A stretch of 64,000 nt of DNA from Phaeocystidibacter luteus (GTDB taxonomy: Bacteria > Bacteroidota > Bacteroidia > Flavobacteriales > Schleiferiaceae): positions 25,555-89,554 of the forward strand of contig NZ_WBVO01000013.1 of assembly GCF_008933115.1 (NCBI RefSeq), written 5' to 3'. The notes beneath the pieces are model-generated. The model did not search any database, was not told where the DNA came from, and saw only the letters and a program-made list of their open reading frames with translations. The translations under genes and the position numbers were made by a program. This document shows, one piece after another, positions 9,148 through 20,433 of this stretch. How positions within the stretch are numbered: the stretch's first letter is position 1; each line of letters begins with the position of its first letter.

Positions 9148-9199
9148 GCAATTTGAAGACGGCTAGCAGGTTAACCGAACGTGAAATAAAAAAAGGGGA

Positions 9200-10096
9200 T
9201 TATTGCCGACGAGGACCTAAGTCTGTGGGCACGTTTGAGTCTGGCGGAAGCGTTTCCATTTCATTTTCAAACTGGATGCCTTCTTCCAAATGCCAGTTTT
9301 CGTCTTCCCATCGCAAACCATCATAGGTGAAGTCAGGTCCGTATGATATGTACAGCCCTTTCTGGGCGGCGTCTGGCGGGGCAACATGATCCATGATGAT
9401 GCCTTTGAAATTGGAATCCCACTGCATCATGGCGCCGTACTCTGCAGAATAGTACATCATGAGTCGGTAAGGCGGCATGCTGTTTTCAAAGTCGTTGAAC
9501 GTCCCAACTTTGAACGATTTAGAACCGAACCTTACGAGTCCGTCGGTGAAGGTGACGGCGTCAATAAATTTCATTTGAAGCTGGGCAGATTCTGATCTGT
9601 ACCCTAGCAGGAAATACACGGTTTGGTCGTCTTTCTCTTGTTCTATAATGTCGTAGTACAAACCACCAAACCACTGAGTTGGTGGAAGTAGGCGAAAGGT
9701 GAGCGCTCTGCCGCCCATGGCATTGTCGATTAGTTCAATGTGCTTGTACTCTTCGCCACCGTCATAAATGAGGTACCCGTGGTGAGCATAGGTGAGGTTC
9801 CGTTGCGGAACCATGAAAGTGAAGAGTCGAAGGTGCTCGTCGGGCGATTGGAGAATCGACATGTTTGAAACACCGTCGAATGTAAAGTTCATCGCTTCGG
9901 GATAGGAGCAAATTTCGTCAAGCGCATCGATGAACTTCTGTGCGGCCTCATTGCGCTCTTCCTGTGTGGGGAGCATTCTGCTGTTCTGACCCTCCTCTTT
10001 GAGAATTGGCAGAAGGGCATTGTACACGCTGTCGGCCTCTTGGGCCCACAGTGAGATAGTCAATACCGAAAGCAATAGGGTGGAGTATAATCTCAT
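9200..10096 (-). CDS. Secreted protein of unknown function
   Basis: The 298-residue product has a signal peptide (MRLYSTLLLSVLTISLWAQ, cleavage near residue 19). The mature part is rich in aromatic residues and predicted beta strands, with no recognised domain or catalytic motif. No T9SS sorting tail is present; the C-terminus is a proline-rich stretch ending GPRRQ. It lies between serC and the ferredoxin gene on the same strand, 96 nt from the latter. I do not recognise a function. Confidence 0.7.
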   Translation of the reverse strand: MRLYSTLLLSVLTISLWAQEADSVYNALLPILKEEGQNSRMLPTQEERNEAAQKFIDALDEICSYPEAMNFTFDGVSNMSILQSPDEHLRLFTFMVPQRNLTYAHHGYLIYDGGEEYKHIELIDNAMGGRALTFRLLPPTQWFGGLYYDIIEQEKDDQTVYFLLGYRSESAQLQMKFIDAVTFTDGLVRFGSKSFKVGTFNDFENSMPPYRLMMYYSAEYGAMMQWDSNFKGIIMDHVAPPDAAQKGLYISYGPDFTYDGLRWEDENWHLEEGIQFENEMETLPPDSNVPTDLGPRRQ

Positions 10097-10192
10097 GATG
10101 GCTACAACGCAAGTACTACGCCAGAAGTATAAACCGAGACGCCGCTTAGTGCAAGCTGAGAGGATACGTCTCAGGCGACGCCTCGGAATTTT

Positions 10193-11625
<1,433 letters not shown>

Positions 11626-11632
<7 letters not shown>

Positions 11633-13113
11633 CGTTCGTATGCGCCGACGTCGGGATTGTTCACCCGACTGACCTTGACGATATCGTTGGGCACACCTTG
11701 AGCGATGGTTGGATTCGCCACGTCTAATGCCGGCGAAATGCTGTCGAGCTGATAATTCTGATTTTGAAAATCCTCGAAGCGCGGATCGGTGTCAAGGGTG
11801 CAATTCGTAAACAGATTCTGATCCTCTCGATCAAATGCATTGTCGATTGGGTTTTCTTCTAGTCGTATAAAGCAATCGACGAATTGAAAGTTCAAATCGG
11901 CCGCATTGTCTAGGCCCACACCGAATTCTACTCTTCTGTTTCCGTAAACGATGGTGTTCTCGAATTGGGCACTTTCAATGTCGCGTACAAACCTAGTACC
12001 CGGACTTGTTTCAAAATAATTGAAGAGCCCAATAGATGGAGTACTTCTTCCGCCAACGGAGTAATTCGCGAAAGTGCAATGGATGAAGTCGTAATTGCCG
12101 CCAAGCGCATAAAGCCCATATACTCCGCTGTTCCCAACCACTACATTACGGGCTTGAACGTTGGCATAGCCGCCATAAATTCCCACTCGGCTTGAGTTGA
12201 GGACCTGAGCATTTTCTACCAGAAGATTCGGTGCCGCGGCAGTTGTACTGTCTACCCGTAAAGCTGTAGTAGCATTTTTTATAATGGTGTTCCGAATCAC
12301 GTTTCCAGTGCTTCCGCTTTGAATAAAGATACCTCCCAGAATTCCGCCCCACTGCCCTGGAACATTCTCGTAGAAAGGTTCGAGTCTATCCCCTTGAACG
12401 ACGATGGGGTCGCTATCAATATTTCCGAGATCGCCACCATCCATGAGTAATTGTCCGCCCCCAGTAACCCATAAGCCACTTTGAGAATGAAAGTGAAGTT
12501 CCACACCGGGCTGGACATTCAGAACGCAACCACTATCTACAACGGCATATCCATAAACTACGTGTGGCTTATCAGCGGCCCAGGTAGAGTTGCAATCGAG
12601 AACTGAATATGGAATTCGGATGTCGGGGAACGGTTCGGGCTGTGGGATGACTAGCACATTGGTGGGATAATAGAAATGTGCGTCGCGAGCTAGGGTTACA
12701 AGATCAACATCTTGAATGTTGCCCAGTGTATTAAAGATGATAGAATCGGTGTAGAGAATTTCGTTAGACAGGCCAACATCGGCAGTAACTTCGATTCGTA
12801 TGGTGATGCTGTCCTTTGCGAGAAGTTCAACATCGGTGATGTTCTTTGTTGGAGTACCGTTGACGTTCAGTCGGTAATAGCTTGCATTGCCTCTGCCAAG
12901 TGAAATGCGATCGATGTAGACATCTTCATTGGTAGGGTTGAACACGCGAAGTGTTCGGGTGGATGACCCTACCTGGGTGAATACGGTGTCGAGAAAGATA
13001 GTGTCGGCCGAGAAACGTAAGTCAACACTCTGGCGCACAAAGTCTTGTTCTTTGCGGCAGGAGCCGAGGAATATCATCCCGAGGATGAAAAGGGGTAAGA
13101 GTAGTCTTTTCAC
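11626..13113 (-). CDS. Lipoprotein with right-handed beta-helix repeats
   Basis: The 495-residue product has a lipoprotein signal (LLPLFILGMIFLGSC, Cys at residue 19). From about residue 190 it carries repeating short strands (VIRNTIIKNATTALRVD, LLVENAQVLNSSRVGIYGG, VQARNVVVGNSGVYGLYALGG) typical of pectate-lyase-like parallel beta helices. It is probably surface- or periplasm-anchored and may bind or cleave polysaccharide, though no catalytic triad is evident. The start is GTG, supported by a TATCTTTG element five nt upstream. The 3' end overlaps the convergent acyl-CoA reductase gene by 7 bp. Confidence 0.75.
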
Positions 13114-13126
13114 GTTGTCAAAGATA
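13114..13126 (-). promoter_or_regulatory. -7 element 5 nt before the GTG start (leaderless candidate)
   Basis: TATCTTTG on the minus strand (13126-13119) is followed by ACAAC and the GTG at 13113. At this distance the predicted transcription start coincides with the start codon. Confidence 0.5.
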
Positions 13127-13246
13127 AGTAAGCGCGGTACAGGAGGCTAACTCGAAATGGTGAAAGAAATTATGCAGACCTTTGCGGGAGTCGAATAACT
13201 TGCATGCCAGACACTTGGGAGAAGCATAATCTTCAATTCAAATGTA

Positions 13247-13276
13247 TTGGTATTAAAGAAATTTGAATTAATTTTG
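13247..13276 (+). promoter_or_regulatory. Bacteroidota-type promoter of rpmE
   Basis: TTG (13247-13249), a 19-nt spacer and TAATTTTG (13269-13276) match the TTG-N19-TAnnTTTG consensus exactly. The rpmE ATG lies 61 nt past the -7 element, leaving a leader of about 55 nt. Confidence 0.85.
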
Positions 13277-13337
13277 CCGTCCGCTTTCGGAAATAAATGG
13301 GATTGGGGCCAAAACCTCAGTCATAAAGAATAGAAAA

Positions 13338-13589
13338 ATGAAACAAGGAATTCACCCAGAGAACTATCGTATGGTTTGCTTCAAGGACATGGGTACTGAA
13401 GATTACTTCATCACTCGTTCTTGCGCGAACACGAAAGACACTATCGAAATTGAAGGAACAGAGTATCCTTTGGTGAAGATGGAAATTTCTGCTTACTCAC
13501 ACCCATTCTACACTGGTAAGGTGAAGATGATCGACACCGCAGGTCGTGTGGACAAGTTCCGCAACCGATACGCGAAGTTCAAGAAGTAA
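13338..13589 (+). CDS. rpmE: 50S ribosomal protein L31 type B
   Basis: The 83-residue protein begins [19 protein letters not shown], has the central '[19 protein letters not shown]' and ends in a basic tail ([14 protein letters not shown]), all diagnostic of the type B L31 of Bacteroidota. The zinc-binding CxxC pair of type A L31 is absent. L31 sits on the large subunit and contributes to a bridge with the small one. The gene is monocistronic: it has its own promoter and a strong terminator directly after the stop codon. Confidence 0.97.
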   Translation: MKQGIHPENYRMVCFKDMGTEDYFITRSCANTKDTIEIEGTEYPLVKMEISAYSHPFYTGKVKMIDTAGRVDKFRNRYAKFKK

Positions 13590-13614
13590 GCGAATTTCAC
13601 TTACAGCATATGAG

Positions 13615-13645
13615 AATCCCGACGGAAACGTTGGGATTTTTTTTT
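13615..13645 (+). terminator. Rho-independent terminator after rpmE
   Basis: Ten-base-pair stem with one G-U pair (arms 13615-13624 and 13629-13638), a GAAA tetraloop and a run of nine T (13637-13645). It begins 26 nt after the rpmE stop codon. Confidence 0.92.
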
Positions 13646-13680
13646 GGATGGAGGGAGGACCTCACACAGAGACACGGAGG

Positions 13681-13995
13681 GCACGGAGGTCTCTCGCGGA
13701 GAAAAGGAGCTGTACGTGGTGGAGAGAGTTCGCAGGGGATGTGCGTGGTGGGTTTCTCCCGCCGGTGGTCGAGCAAGCCGCAAAACCGCAACATTAAAAT
13801 CATCGGAGTGCGTATAAATCGCAAAACAGACTTGGGATTGCCTACATGTGTTATGAAATGGATAGCTGCACGAGAATCCATGATGACAGGCATGTTGCTT
13901 TAGCGCATGCCGGGCGTGGGACGAGGGTTTTAATCCCGCCGCCAATCCCCGGAGGGGATAATTCTATTAGCCTCGTGGCTTTAGCCCGAGGTTGA
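13681..13995. repeat. Repeat unit copy 1
   Basis: First full copy, running from GCACGGAGGTCTCTCGC to the hairpin ending TTTAGCCCGAGGTTGA. It aligns with copy 2 at a constant offset of 321 nt with few differences. Confidence 0.9.
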
Positions 13996-14001
13996 ATGAG
14001 C

Positions 14002-14317
14002 GCACGGTGGTCTCTCGCAGAGATGAAGAGGAGTACGTGGTGGAGAGAGTTCGCAGGGGATGTGCGTGGTGGGTTTCTCCCGCCGGTGGTCGAGCAAGCC
14101 GCAAAACCGCAACATTAAAATCATCGGAGTGCGTATAAATCGCAAAACAGACGTAGGGATTGCCTACATGTGTTATGAAATGGATAGCTGCACGAGAATC
14201 CATAATGACAGGCATGTTGCTTTAGCGCATGCCGGGCGTGGGACGAGGGTTTTAATCCCGCCGCCAATCCCCGGAGGGGATAATTCTATAAGCCTCTTGG
14301 CTTTAGCCCGAGATTAA
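14002..14317. repeat. Repeat unit copy 2
   Basis: Second full copy. The long central part (about 14033-14300) is nearly identical to 13712-13979. The terminal hairpin is slightly degraded (CTCTTGG in place of CTCGTGG, CGAGATT in place of CGAGGTT). Confidence 0.9.
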
Positions 14318-14334
14318 TTAGGGGTATGTGGTCT

Positions 14335-14455
14335 TGTGTCATGAAATGGATAGCTGCACGAAAATCCATAATGATAAGCACGGTGCTTTAGCGCGTGCCG
14401 GGCATTGGATCGGATGGGGGTTATAATCCCTCCGCCTGAAGGGCATGAAAGCCTA
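14335..14455. repeat. Repeat unit copy 3, partial and diverged
   Basis: It starts at GTGTCATGAAATGGATAGC, corresponding to the second half of copies 1 and 2. It diverges after GCATTGGATCGG and lacks the ATCCCC-GGA-GGGGAT hairpin. Confidence 0.8.
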
Positions 14456-14512
14456 TGTTTTATTCGCATTCAATCCCGTAACTTTATCCCGAACAACTAA
14501 CGATAGCGTCCT

Positions 14513-15694
14513 ATGAACCTCATTCTGTTCGACGGTCCCGAAAGAAATCAATTGCTTCCACTAACCTTTACTCGTCCCGTTGCGGATATGAGAGTGGGTA
14601 TTCTAACCATCAAGGAAAAGTGGGAGAAGAGGCTAGAGGCGAAGGCTTCATACATGACGCAGTCGTATTTGTCATCCCTATTCCCAGTTCATTTAGCGAA
14701 CAATAACCTCCTGGTCAACGGATCGGTTTGTCCAGATATGAGGTTGCTCGCCAAAGTGATCGAGCTGAAGGAAGGTGAAGGTCTGTTTTCTGGTGACGTT
14801 CTAATCGCCGCCTATCTTGAAAAAGGTCGTGTTGCCGATGTCCTTTCACCTGAGAATCTCACACGAATCGAATACTCCCAGCCCATTACGCAAATGGCGA
14901 AACCTTGGGATATTTTTTCCAAGAATGGCAGTGAGCTCGAACGCGATTTCAATTTCCTCACAGAAGGGCGTACCTCCGCAGAGATTTCATCTACCAATAC
15001 GGTCATTGGCGACAAAGTCTTTCTCGAGCCAGGTGCTAAGGTTGAAGCGTCCGTTCTAAATTCTACATCAGGCCCAATTTACATCGGCAAAGAAGCAGAA
15101 GTGATGGAAGGATCTTTAGTGAGAGGCGGACTAGCGCTCTGCGAGCATGCCACCCTCAAACTCGGCGCAAAGATTTATGGTCCAACCACAATCGGTCCTC
15201 ATTCCAAAGTTGGCGGCGAAGTAAGCAACTCCGTCATCTTTGGTTATTCGAACAAAGGTCATGATGGATTCCTCGGTAACTCTGTTCTAGGAGAATGGTG
15301 TAATCTAGGTGCTGATACCAACAATAGCAATCTCAAGAATAACTATGATGAGGTAAAGCTGTGGAACTATGGACGCGGCGGCTTCGATAAAACCGGTCTG
15401 CAATTCTGCGGACTCATCATGGGTGATCATAGCAAGTGTGGCATTAATACCATGTTCAACACCGGAACTGTGGTAGGTGTAAGCGCGAACATTTTCGGCA
15501 GCGGATTCCCAAGAAACTTCGTTCCTAGTTTCGCTTGGGGCGGAGCCTCTGGTTTTATGGAGTATCGAGTTGATAAAGCCATGGAAACCATGAAACTCGT
15601 TATGGCCAGAAGAAACAAAGCCCTCACCGAAGAGTGGCAGGTGGTCATTGAACACATCTACAACGAAACAGCTCAGTATCGCAATTTCAAATAA
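14513..15694 (+). CDS. GlmU-family putative sugar nucleotidyltransferase
   Basis: The 393-residue protein has an N-terminal domain starting MNLILFDGPERNQLLPLTFTRPVADMRVG, characteristic of the Bacteroidota GlmU-like family. A C-terminal left-handed beta helix follows, with hexapeptide repeats (about residues 165-345, e.g. GPIYIGKEAEVMEGS and GPTTIGPHSKVGGEVSNS). It lacks the canonical GlmU loop GxGTRMxS, so whether it is an active N-acetylglucosamine-1-phosphate uridyltransferase or acetyltransferase is uncertain. It is probably involved in nucleotide-sugar supply for envelope synthesis. The upstream region has only an imperfect -7 element (TAACTTTA at 14479-14486). Confidence 0.82.
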   Translation: MNLILFDGPERNQLLPLTFTRPVADMRVGILTIKEKWEKRLEAKASYMTQSYLSSLFPVHLANNNLLVNGSVCPDMRLLAKVIELKEGEGLFSGDVLIAAYLEKGRVADVLSPENLTRIEYSQPITQMAKPWDIFSKNGSELERDFNFLTEGRTSAEISSTNTVIGDKVFLEPGAKVEASVLNSTSGPIYIGKEAEVMEGSLVRGGLALCEHATLKLGAKIYGPTTIGPHSKVGGEVSNSVIFGYSNKGHDGFLGNSVLGEWCNLGADTNNSNLKNNYDEVKLWNYGRGGFDKTGLQFCGLIMGDHSKCGINTMFNTGTVVGVSANIFGSGFPRNFVPSFAWGGASGFMEYRVDKAMETMKLVMARRNKALTEEWQVVIEHIYNETAQYRNFK

Positions 15695-15857
15695 CTGACA
15701 CCCTTCTGCAGGTTGTCGGACATTATTGCAGTCGCCCACCCTTGGCACGTAGCTTGACCTACTAGTGTCCACCGCGATAATCGACGGTGTTCAATTGATT
15801 TCAGCATTCGCTGCTGTCAATTTGACCTAAAGACAAAAACGCGCAAGCGACACGATA

Positions 15858-18326
15858 ATGGAAAAATTTTCACTTTCAAGCCTGCTGTCTCAAGAGACCG
15901 AATTCATTCCTCTTGTGACCAACGAAGCAGAGAACGAAATAAACGAGCAGGAAATTCCGACCGAAATTCCAATCCTGCCACTCAGAAATACCGTACTCTT
16001 TCCTGGAGTTGTAAGTCCAATTACAGCCGGACGTGACAAATCAATTCGGCTCATTGAGGACGTTCAAGCTACACCAGACAAGCTCGTTGGGGTGGTGGCA
16101 CAACGCGATGTAGACACCGAGAATCCGGGTTTTGGCGATATGTACGAAGTAGGCACACTCGCTAAGATTGTTCGCAGTTTCAAGATGCCCGATGGAAACA
16201 CCACCATCATTATTCAAGGGAAACGCAGATTTCGTATCACTGAAATCATTGCATCCGAACCCTACCACAAGGCTAAGATTGAGTTGATTCCAGAGGAAAA
16301 GCCAGTGGAAGACGATACCGTTTTTACGGGTCAAATCGATTCGATCAAGGAGCTTGCAAATCGCATTATTGAGGAATCGCCACAGATTCCTACCGAGGCT
16401 CAAGGGGCCCTAAAGAATATCACAAGCGATACTTTCCTATTGCATTTCATCGCCTCAAATATGTCGATGGAAGTTGAAGGGAAACAGAATCTCCTTGAAA
16501 CCAACAGCCTTCGTCAGCGTGCCAAGATTGTTCTCGAACAGCTTACACGCGAGCTCCAAATTTTGGAAGTGAAGAACGAGATTCAAACCAAAGTTCGTTC
16601 TGAATTTGACCAGCAACAGCGGGAGTATTTCCTTCAGCAACAAATGAGAACGATCCAGGAGGAACTGGGAGGAAATTCTATCGAGGCCGAAATTGAAGAG
16701 ATGCGTAACCGCGCCTCCGAAAAGCAATGGGATGCTAAGACAGGCGAGCATTTCGAGAAGGAACTCACCAAGCTCCAGCGCTTGAATCCTCAAGTTCCAG
16801 AATACAGCATCCAAAGAAATTACTTGGAGTTACTCCTGGATCTACCTTGGAACGAATTCTCTAAAGATAATTTTGACCTGAAGAGAGCGCGAAAGATTCT
16901 CGATCGCGACCATTATGGTTTGGATGAGGTCAAAGAACGAATCATTGAGTATCTCGCCGTTCTCAAGCTTAAGAACGACATGAAGAGCCCAATCCTTTGT
17001 CTTTATGGCCCTCCGGGAGTCGGAAAGACGAGCCTTGGAAAAAGTGTTGCCGAAGCATTGGGTAGAGAATACATCCGAATTTCGCTTGGAGGTCTGCGCG
17101 ATGAGGCTGAAATCCGTGGACACCGAAAAACATACATCGGCGCTATGCCAGGCCGCATCATCCAGAGTTTGAAGAAGGCTGGAACTTCGAATCCTGTTTT
17201 TGTTCTGGATGAAATCGATAAGCTCACTTATGGAGGCCAGGGCGATCCAAGCTCAGCCATGCTCGAAGTTTTGGATCCAGAGCAGAACAGTGCTTTCTAC
17301 GATAACTTCGTAGAGCTGGGATATGATTTGAGCAAGGTGCTCTTCATAGCTACGGCAAATAACTTGGGTTCAATTCAACCTGCGCTTCGCGATAGGATGG
17401 AGATTATCGATATCACCGGATACACCCAAGAGGAGAAAGTCGAAATCGGAAAGCAACACCTTTGGCCAAAGCTTTTACGTGAGCACGGGTTGAAGAAAAC
17501 TCAGGCGGTTGTTGGTAAGCGCGAGCTCTCGACCGTAATTGAATCGTACACACGTGAATCGGGTGTTAGAGGCCTCGAAAAGCAATTGGCGCGGTTGATC
17601 CGTCACGCCGCGAAGTCGATTGCCATGGAGGAGGAATACAGCCCCAAAGTGACGAAGGAGACCATTCGTGAAATCCTGAAGGCTCCGCGCTTTACACACG
17701 ACAGATATCAAGGGAACGATGTTGCAGGAGTGGTAACCGGATTGGCGTGGACGCCGGTTGGAGGGGACATTCTTTTCATCGAAAGTTCTCTCCACCGAGG
17801 TAATGGAAAGACTACCATTACAGGAAACCTTGGTGATGTGATGAAGGAGTCAGCAACCATTGCGCTCGCTTACCTCAAGTCACATTCCGAAGAGTTTGGA
17901 ATTCCATTTGAGGCCTTCAAGTATTGGGATATCAATATTCACGTTCCGGAAGGAGCTGTTCCGAAAGACGGTCCATCTGCCGGAATTACCATCCTCACAG
18001 CCCTTGCGAGCTTGTTTACTCAGCGAAGAGTCAAGGCAAGATTGGCGATGACGGGTGAGATTACGCTTCGAGGCAAAGTGTTGCCAGTAGGCGGAATCAA
18101 GGAGAAGATCCTCGCTGCAAAGCGTGCGGAGATCAAGGAGATCATTCTTTGTGAGCAGAACAGAAAGGATATTGAGGAGATCAATGCCGATTACATCAAG
18201 GGTATGACCTTCCATTATGTAGATACGATGAGCCAAGTAGTTGAACTGAGTTTGACGAATCAAAAACCGAAGCATAATATTCAGCTTGTGCCGGAAGAGA
18301 AGAAGACTGCAAAGACCGCCCAATAA
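15858..18326 (+). CDS. lon: ATP-dependent protease La (Lon)
   Basis: Lon is a cytoplasmic homo-oligomeric AAA+ protease that degrades misfolded and some regulatory proteins. The 822-residue protein has the N-terminal LAN domain (about 30-240), the AAA module with Walker [10 protein letters not shown], Walker B (VFVLDEIDK), and the C-terminal protease domain with the Ser707-Lys750 dyad (KDGPSAG and GGIKEK). Length and order are those of bacterial LonA. The gene is followed by a terminator whose left arm begins within the last codons. The 163-nt upstream gap has a sigma70-like but no clear TAnnTTTG element. Confidence 0.96.
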   Translation: MEKFSLSSLLSQETEFIPLVTNEAENEINEQEIPTEIPILPLRNTVLFPGVVSPITAGRDKSIRLIEDVQATPDKLVGVVAQRDVDTENPGFGDMYEVGTLAKIVRSFKMPDGNTTIIIQGKRRFRITEIIASEPYHKAKIELIPEEKPVEDDTVFTGQIDSIKELANRIIEESPQIPTEAQGALKNITSDTFLLHFIASNMSMEVEGKQNLLETNSLRQRAKIVLEQLTRELQILEVKNEIQTKVRSEFDQQQREYFLQQQMRTIQEELGGNSIEAEIEEMRNRASEKQWDAKTGEHFEKELTKLQRLNPQVPEYSIQRNYLELLLDLPWNEFSKDNFDLKRARKILDRDHYGLDEVKERIIEYLAVLKLKNDMKSPILCLYGPPGVGKTSLGKSVAEALGREYIRISLGGLRDEAEIRGHRKTYIGAMPGRIIQSLKKAGTSNPVFVLDEIDKLTYGGQGDPSSAMLEVLDPEQNSAFYDNFVELGYDLSKVLFIATANNLGSIQPALRDRMEIIDITGYTQEEKVEIGKQHLWPKLLREHGLKKTQAVVGKRELSTVIESYTRESGVRGLEKQLARLIRHAAKSIAMEEEYSPKVTKETIREILKAPRFTHDRYQGNDVAGVVTGLAWTPVGGDILFIESSLHRGNGKTTITGNLGDVMKESATIALAYLKSHSEEFGIPFEAFKYWDINIHVPEGAVPKDGPSAGITILTALASLFTQRRVKARLAMTGEITLRGKVLPVGGIKEKILAAKRAEIKEIILCEQNRKDIEEINADYIKGMTFHYVDTMSQVVELSLTNQKPKHNIQLVPEEKKTAKTAQ

Positions 18327-18348
18327 AACGGGCGGTCTTCCGTTTTTT
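18312..18348 (+). terminator. Rho-independent terminator overlapping the end of lon
   Basis: A perfect 10-bp stem (AAGACCGCCC 18312-18321, GGGCGGTCTT 18330-18339), an 8-nt loop containing the lon TAA, and a run of six T (18343-18348). The left arm lies inside the lon coding sequence. Confidence 0.93.
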
Positions 18349-18373
18349 GGTTGGAAAAAACTACCTTCCTCTC

Positions 18374-19411
18374 ATGTTTACAAGGCTCAGGATTTTAACC
18401 TCTTCCTTTATTCTATTGCTTGCCACGAGCGCATTTGCGCAAGTTGGCGGGAACTCCACGTACGCGTTTTTGAATCTTACTACAGCTGCTCGGCCAGCCT
18501 CTTTGGCTCAAGCCGGACTGGCTTCGGTAGAAGGGGATATTCAATTCGTTTGGTTGAATCCTGCGCTGTTGCGCGAAGAGCACCGCAAACAGATCGGTTT
18601 TAGCTACGTAAATATCCCAGGAAGTATAAATTCCGCTGAAGCTGCCTACGGCTTTGGCTACGGTGAGAAGCACAACATTATGGTTGGCTTCAGGTATTTG
18701 GACTACGGTTCGTTTCAGGCGACCGATATCGCCGGAAACCCACTGGGCACCTTTAGAGCTTCTGACCAGTTGTTGAACGGCGCATATTCGTATTCCCTCG
18801 ATTCCAATTGGCAGTTCGGAGCAAGTTTCAAACTCATTAACTCGGTGTACGAGAGCTACACGAGCTTTGGTGTAGCCACAGATTTGGCGGCAGTCTACCA
18901 AATCCCTAAACAGCGTTTCGCGTTTGCATTTATCGCCAAGAACATCGGATTTCAACTGGCGAGCTATGCTGGAGAAAGGGAGTCATTGCCCTTCGAGCTC
19001 CAGTTCGCTGTTTCAAATAGATTTAAACACTTGCCATTCAGATGGACGATTCAATTGGAGAATCTCCAGCGATGGGATCTCACGTATTTTGACCCCAATG
19101 CGGTAAACCGAGATCCAATTACGGGACAGAGCACCTACGAAGAACCGACCTTTGGCGATATGCTCTTGAGACACCTTTCGGTTTCGGGAGACTTGTCGTT
19201 GGGTAAGCGATTGAATTTTCAGATCGGATACAGTTTTAGAAGAAGGGCGGAGATGACCATACCAAGCCGTCGCACTTCTGCAGGGCTTACCTTTGGGTTG
19301 GGATTGAAACTTTCGAAATTCCATTTGAACTACGGTAACCAATACATACACGTTTCAGGCAGAATGCATCACATTGGGGTGACTGTTGACCTGCACGACT
19401 TCGGATCTTAA
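18374..19411 (+). CDS. porQ: Type IX secretion system protein PorQ
   Basis: PorQ is an outer-membrane beta-barrel protein of the PorV/FadL-like family. In Porphyromonas it belongs to the T9SS attachment machinery that handles cargo after translocation. The 345-residue product has a signal peptide (MFTRLRILTSSFILLLATSAFAQ) and the family start 'GGNSTYAFLNLTTAARPASLAQAG'. An in-frame TTG at 18347 lies within the lon terminator and is rejected in favour of the ATG at 18374. The gene precedes cmk, with two nt between them; porQ-cmk adjacency is common in Bacteroidota. Confidence 0.9.
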   Translation: MFTRLRILTSSFILLLATSAFAQVGGNSTYAFLNLTTAARPASLAQAGLASVEGDIQFVWLNPALLREEHRKQIGFSYVNIPGSINSAEAAYGFGYGEKHNIMVGFRYLDYGSFQATDIAGNPLGTFRASDQLLNGAYSYSLDSNWQFGASFKLINSVYESYTSFGVATDLAAVYQIPKQRFAFAFIAKNIGFQLASYAGERESLPFELQFAVSNRFKHLPFRWTIQLENLQRWDLTYFDPNAVNRDPITGQSTYEEPTFGDMLLRHLSVSGDLSLGKRLNFQIGYSFRRRAEMTIPSRRTSAGLTFGLGLKLSKFHLNYGNQYIHVSGRMHHIGVTVDLHDFGS

Positions 19412-19413
19412 TC

Positions 19414-20112
19414 ATGAGTGGAAAGAACCTAACCATAGCTATCGATGGGCATTCCTCTACCGGAAAGAGCACACTAGCTAAGGGCCTCGCAAAGCATTTC
19501 GGATTTATTTATGTGGATACAGGCGCGATGTACCGTGCAATTACCCTAGCCGCATTGCGAAAGGGTTTGCTTTCTGACCCTGAAAGATTTGGAAAAGATG
19601 CTAGCGAAGTAGAGCAATTGTTGAAAGAGACAACGATTTCCTTTTACCGCGATGCGCATGGCGCGAATCGAACCAAGTTGAACGGAAGCGATGTGGAAGA
19701 TGAAATTCGTGCCATGGAGGTGTCTTCTCGCGTGAGCTATGTGAGTGCGGTTAGTGCCATACGAAAGGCGCTAGTAGACCAACAGAGACGAATGTCGGAA
19801 GGAGAGAGCGTCGTTATGGATGGAAGAGACATCGGTACAGTTGTGTTTCCTAATGCCGATCTCAAAATATTTATGTCAGCCAGCAACGAAGTTCGAGCAC
19901 AGCGCCGATTTGAGGAGCTGACTTCTAAAGGAAAAAAGGTGACGTTTGAAGAGGTGCTAGAAAACCTCACAGAGCGCGATCGAATTGACAGCAGCCGGGC
20001 CGACAGTCCCTTAGTCATGGCCGAAGATGCCGTTCTGCTTGATAACTCAAGCATGAGTCAAGCAGAGCAATTTGAATTGGCGAAAAGTTGGATTGAAGCT
20101 CTCGTAAAGTAA
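19414..20112 (+). CDS. cmk: Cytidylate kinase
   Basis: This enzyme phosphorylates CMP and dCMP with ATP in pyrimidine nucleotide recycling. The 232-residue protein has a P-loop (GHSSTGKST), the CMP-binding segment 'VDTGAMYRA', and the DGRDIGTVVFP motif typical of bacterial Cmk. Residues of the lid region (RRFEELTSKGKKVTFEEV) are present. The gene follows porQ after 2 nt and is probably co-transcribed with it. Its stop codon abuts the convergent acyl-CoA-binding protein gene. Confidence 0.96.
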   Translation: MSGKNLTIAIDGHSSTGKSTLAKGLAKHFGFIYVDTGAMYRAITLAALRKGLLSDPERFGKDASEVEQLLKETTISFYRDAHGANRTKLNGSDVEDEIRAMEVSSRVSYVSAVSAIRKALVDQQRRMSEGESVVMDGRDIGTVVFPNADLKIFMSASNEVRAQRRFEELTSKGKKVTFEEVLENLTERDRIDSSRADSPLVMAEDAVLLDNSSMSQAEQFELAKSWIEALVK

Positions 20113-20415
20113 TTACGATTGAGCGCTTTGGCGAGCGGTTGCAGTCTCTTCAGTTTCCATGTGTAATTCCTTGATGTAAGAAATGTACTTGCGCATGGCT
20201 TCCTCGCGAGTCATACCGCGAAGACGCTTCCACTGATCGTGCATGAAAGTGCGAACAATGTCCGAATTGGATGTAGGTCGATCTTGAGTGTTATCTCCTT
20301 CCGTAGCCTGCTTGAAATATCCGTAAGCGATAAGCATACGATCAGGAGCCTGCTTGGGCATAGATCGTCCTAATTCGACATATTTCTTGAATTCGTGATT
20401 CAAGGTTTCATCCAT
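20113..20415 (-). CDS. Acyl-CoA-binding protein (ACBP family)
   Basis: The 100-residue protein has the four-helix ACBP pattern: 'MLIAYGYFKQATEGDN', then 'DQWKRLRGMTREEAMRKYISYIKEL'. These carry the conserved Tyr/Lys residues that bind the CoA phosphate and the KYI segment. Such proteins bind long-chain acyl-CoA esters and buffer or deliver them, here next to phospholipid genes. The ORF could start at 20436, but a TATTTTTG -7 element at 20441-20434 lies over that codon, so the ATG at 20415 is preferred. Confidence 0.88.
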   Translation of the reverse strand: MDETLNHEFKKYVELGRSMPKQAPDRMLIAYGYFKQATEGDNTQDRPTSNSDIVRTFMHDQWKRLRGMTREEAMRKYISYIKELHMETEETATARQSAQS

Positions 20416-20433
20416 ATTAACTCGGATTTTGAA

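Larger units (their letters stand above)
13646..14512. repeat. REP-like intergenic repeat cluster
   Basis: No gene is supported in this 867-bp stretch. It opens with an accession-independent repeat style often seen between Bacteroidota genes (CACAGAGACACGGAGG-type purine-rich text, about 13661-13710). Two near-identical copies of about 315 bp with a 321-bp period follow, then a shorter diverged third copy and a segment 'CCTGAAGGGCATGAAAGCC' (14434-14452). Within each unit are hairpins such as ATCCCC-GGA-GGGGAT and, in copy 1, CCTCG-T-GGCT-TT-AGCC-CGAGG, which has one bulged base. The open frames here repeat between copies and read on both strands, so I treat them as spurious. Confidence 0.85.

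Noticed and set aside
13546..14317. Several open frames inside the repeats, including minus-strand frames at 13597-13893 and 13967-14215 that begin with the same MPVIMDSRAAIHF segment
   Set aside because: They are duplicated with the repeats, read on both strands, have no promoter, and resemble no protein family; the shared start reflects the duplicated DNA.
15754..15781. TTGACC-N16-GATAAT before lon, resembling an E. coli sigma70 promoter
   Set aside because: Bacteroidota primary promoters use TTG-N19-TAnnTTTG, so the match is probably coincidental; I could not place a proper element upstream of lon.
18347..18373. Upstream TTG start for porQ
   Set aside because: It lies in the T-run of the lon terminator and adds residues before a good signal peptide that starts at the ATG at 18374.
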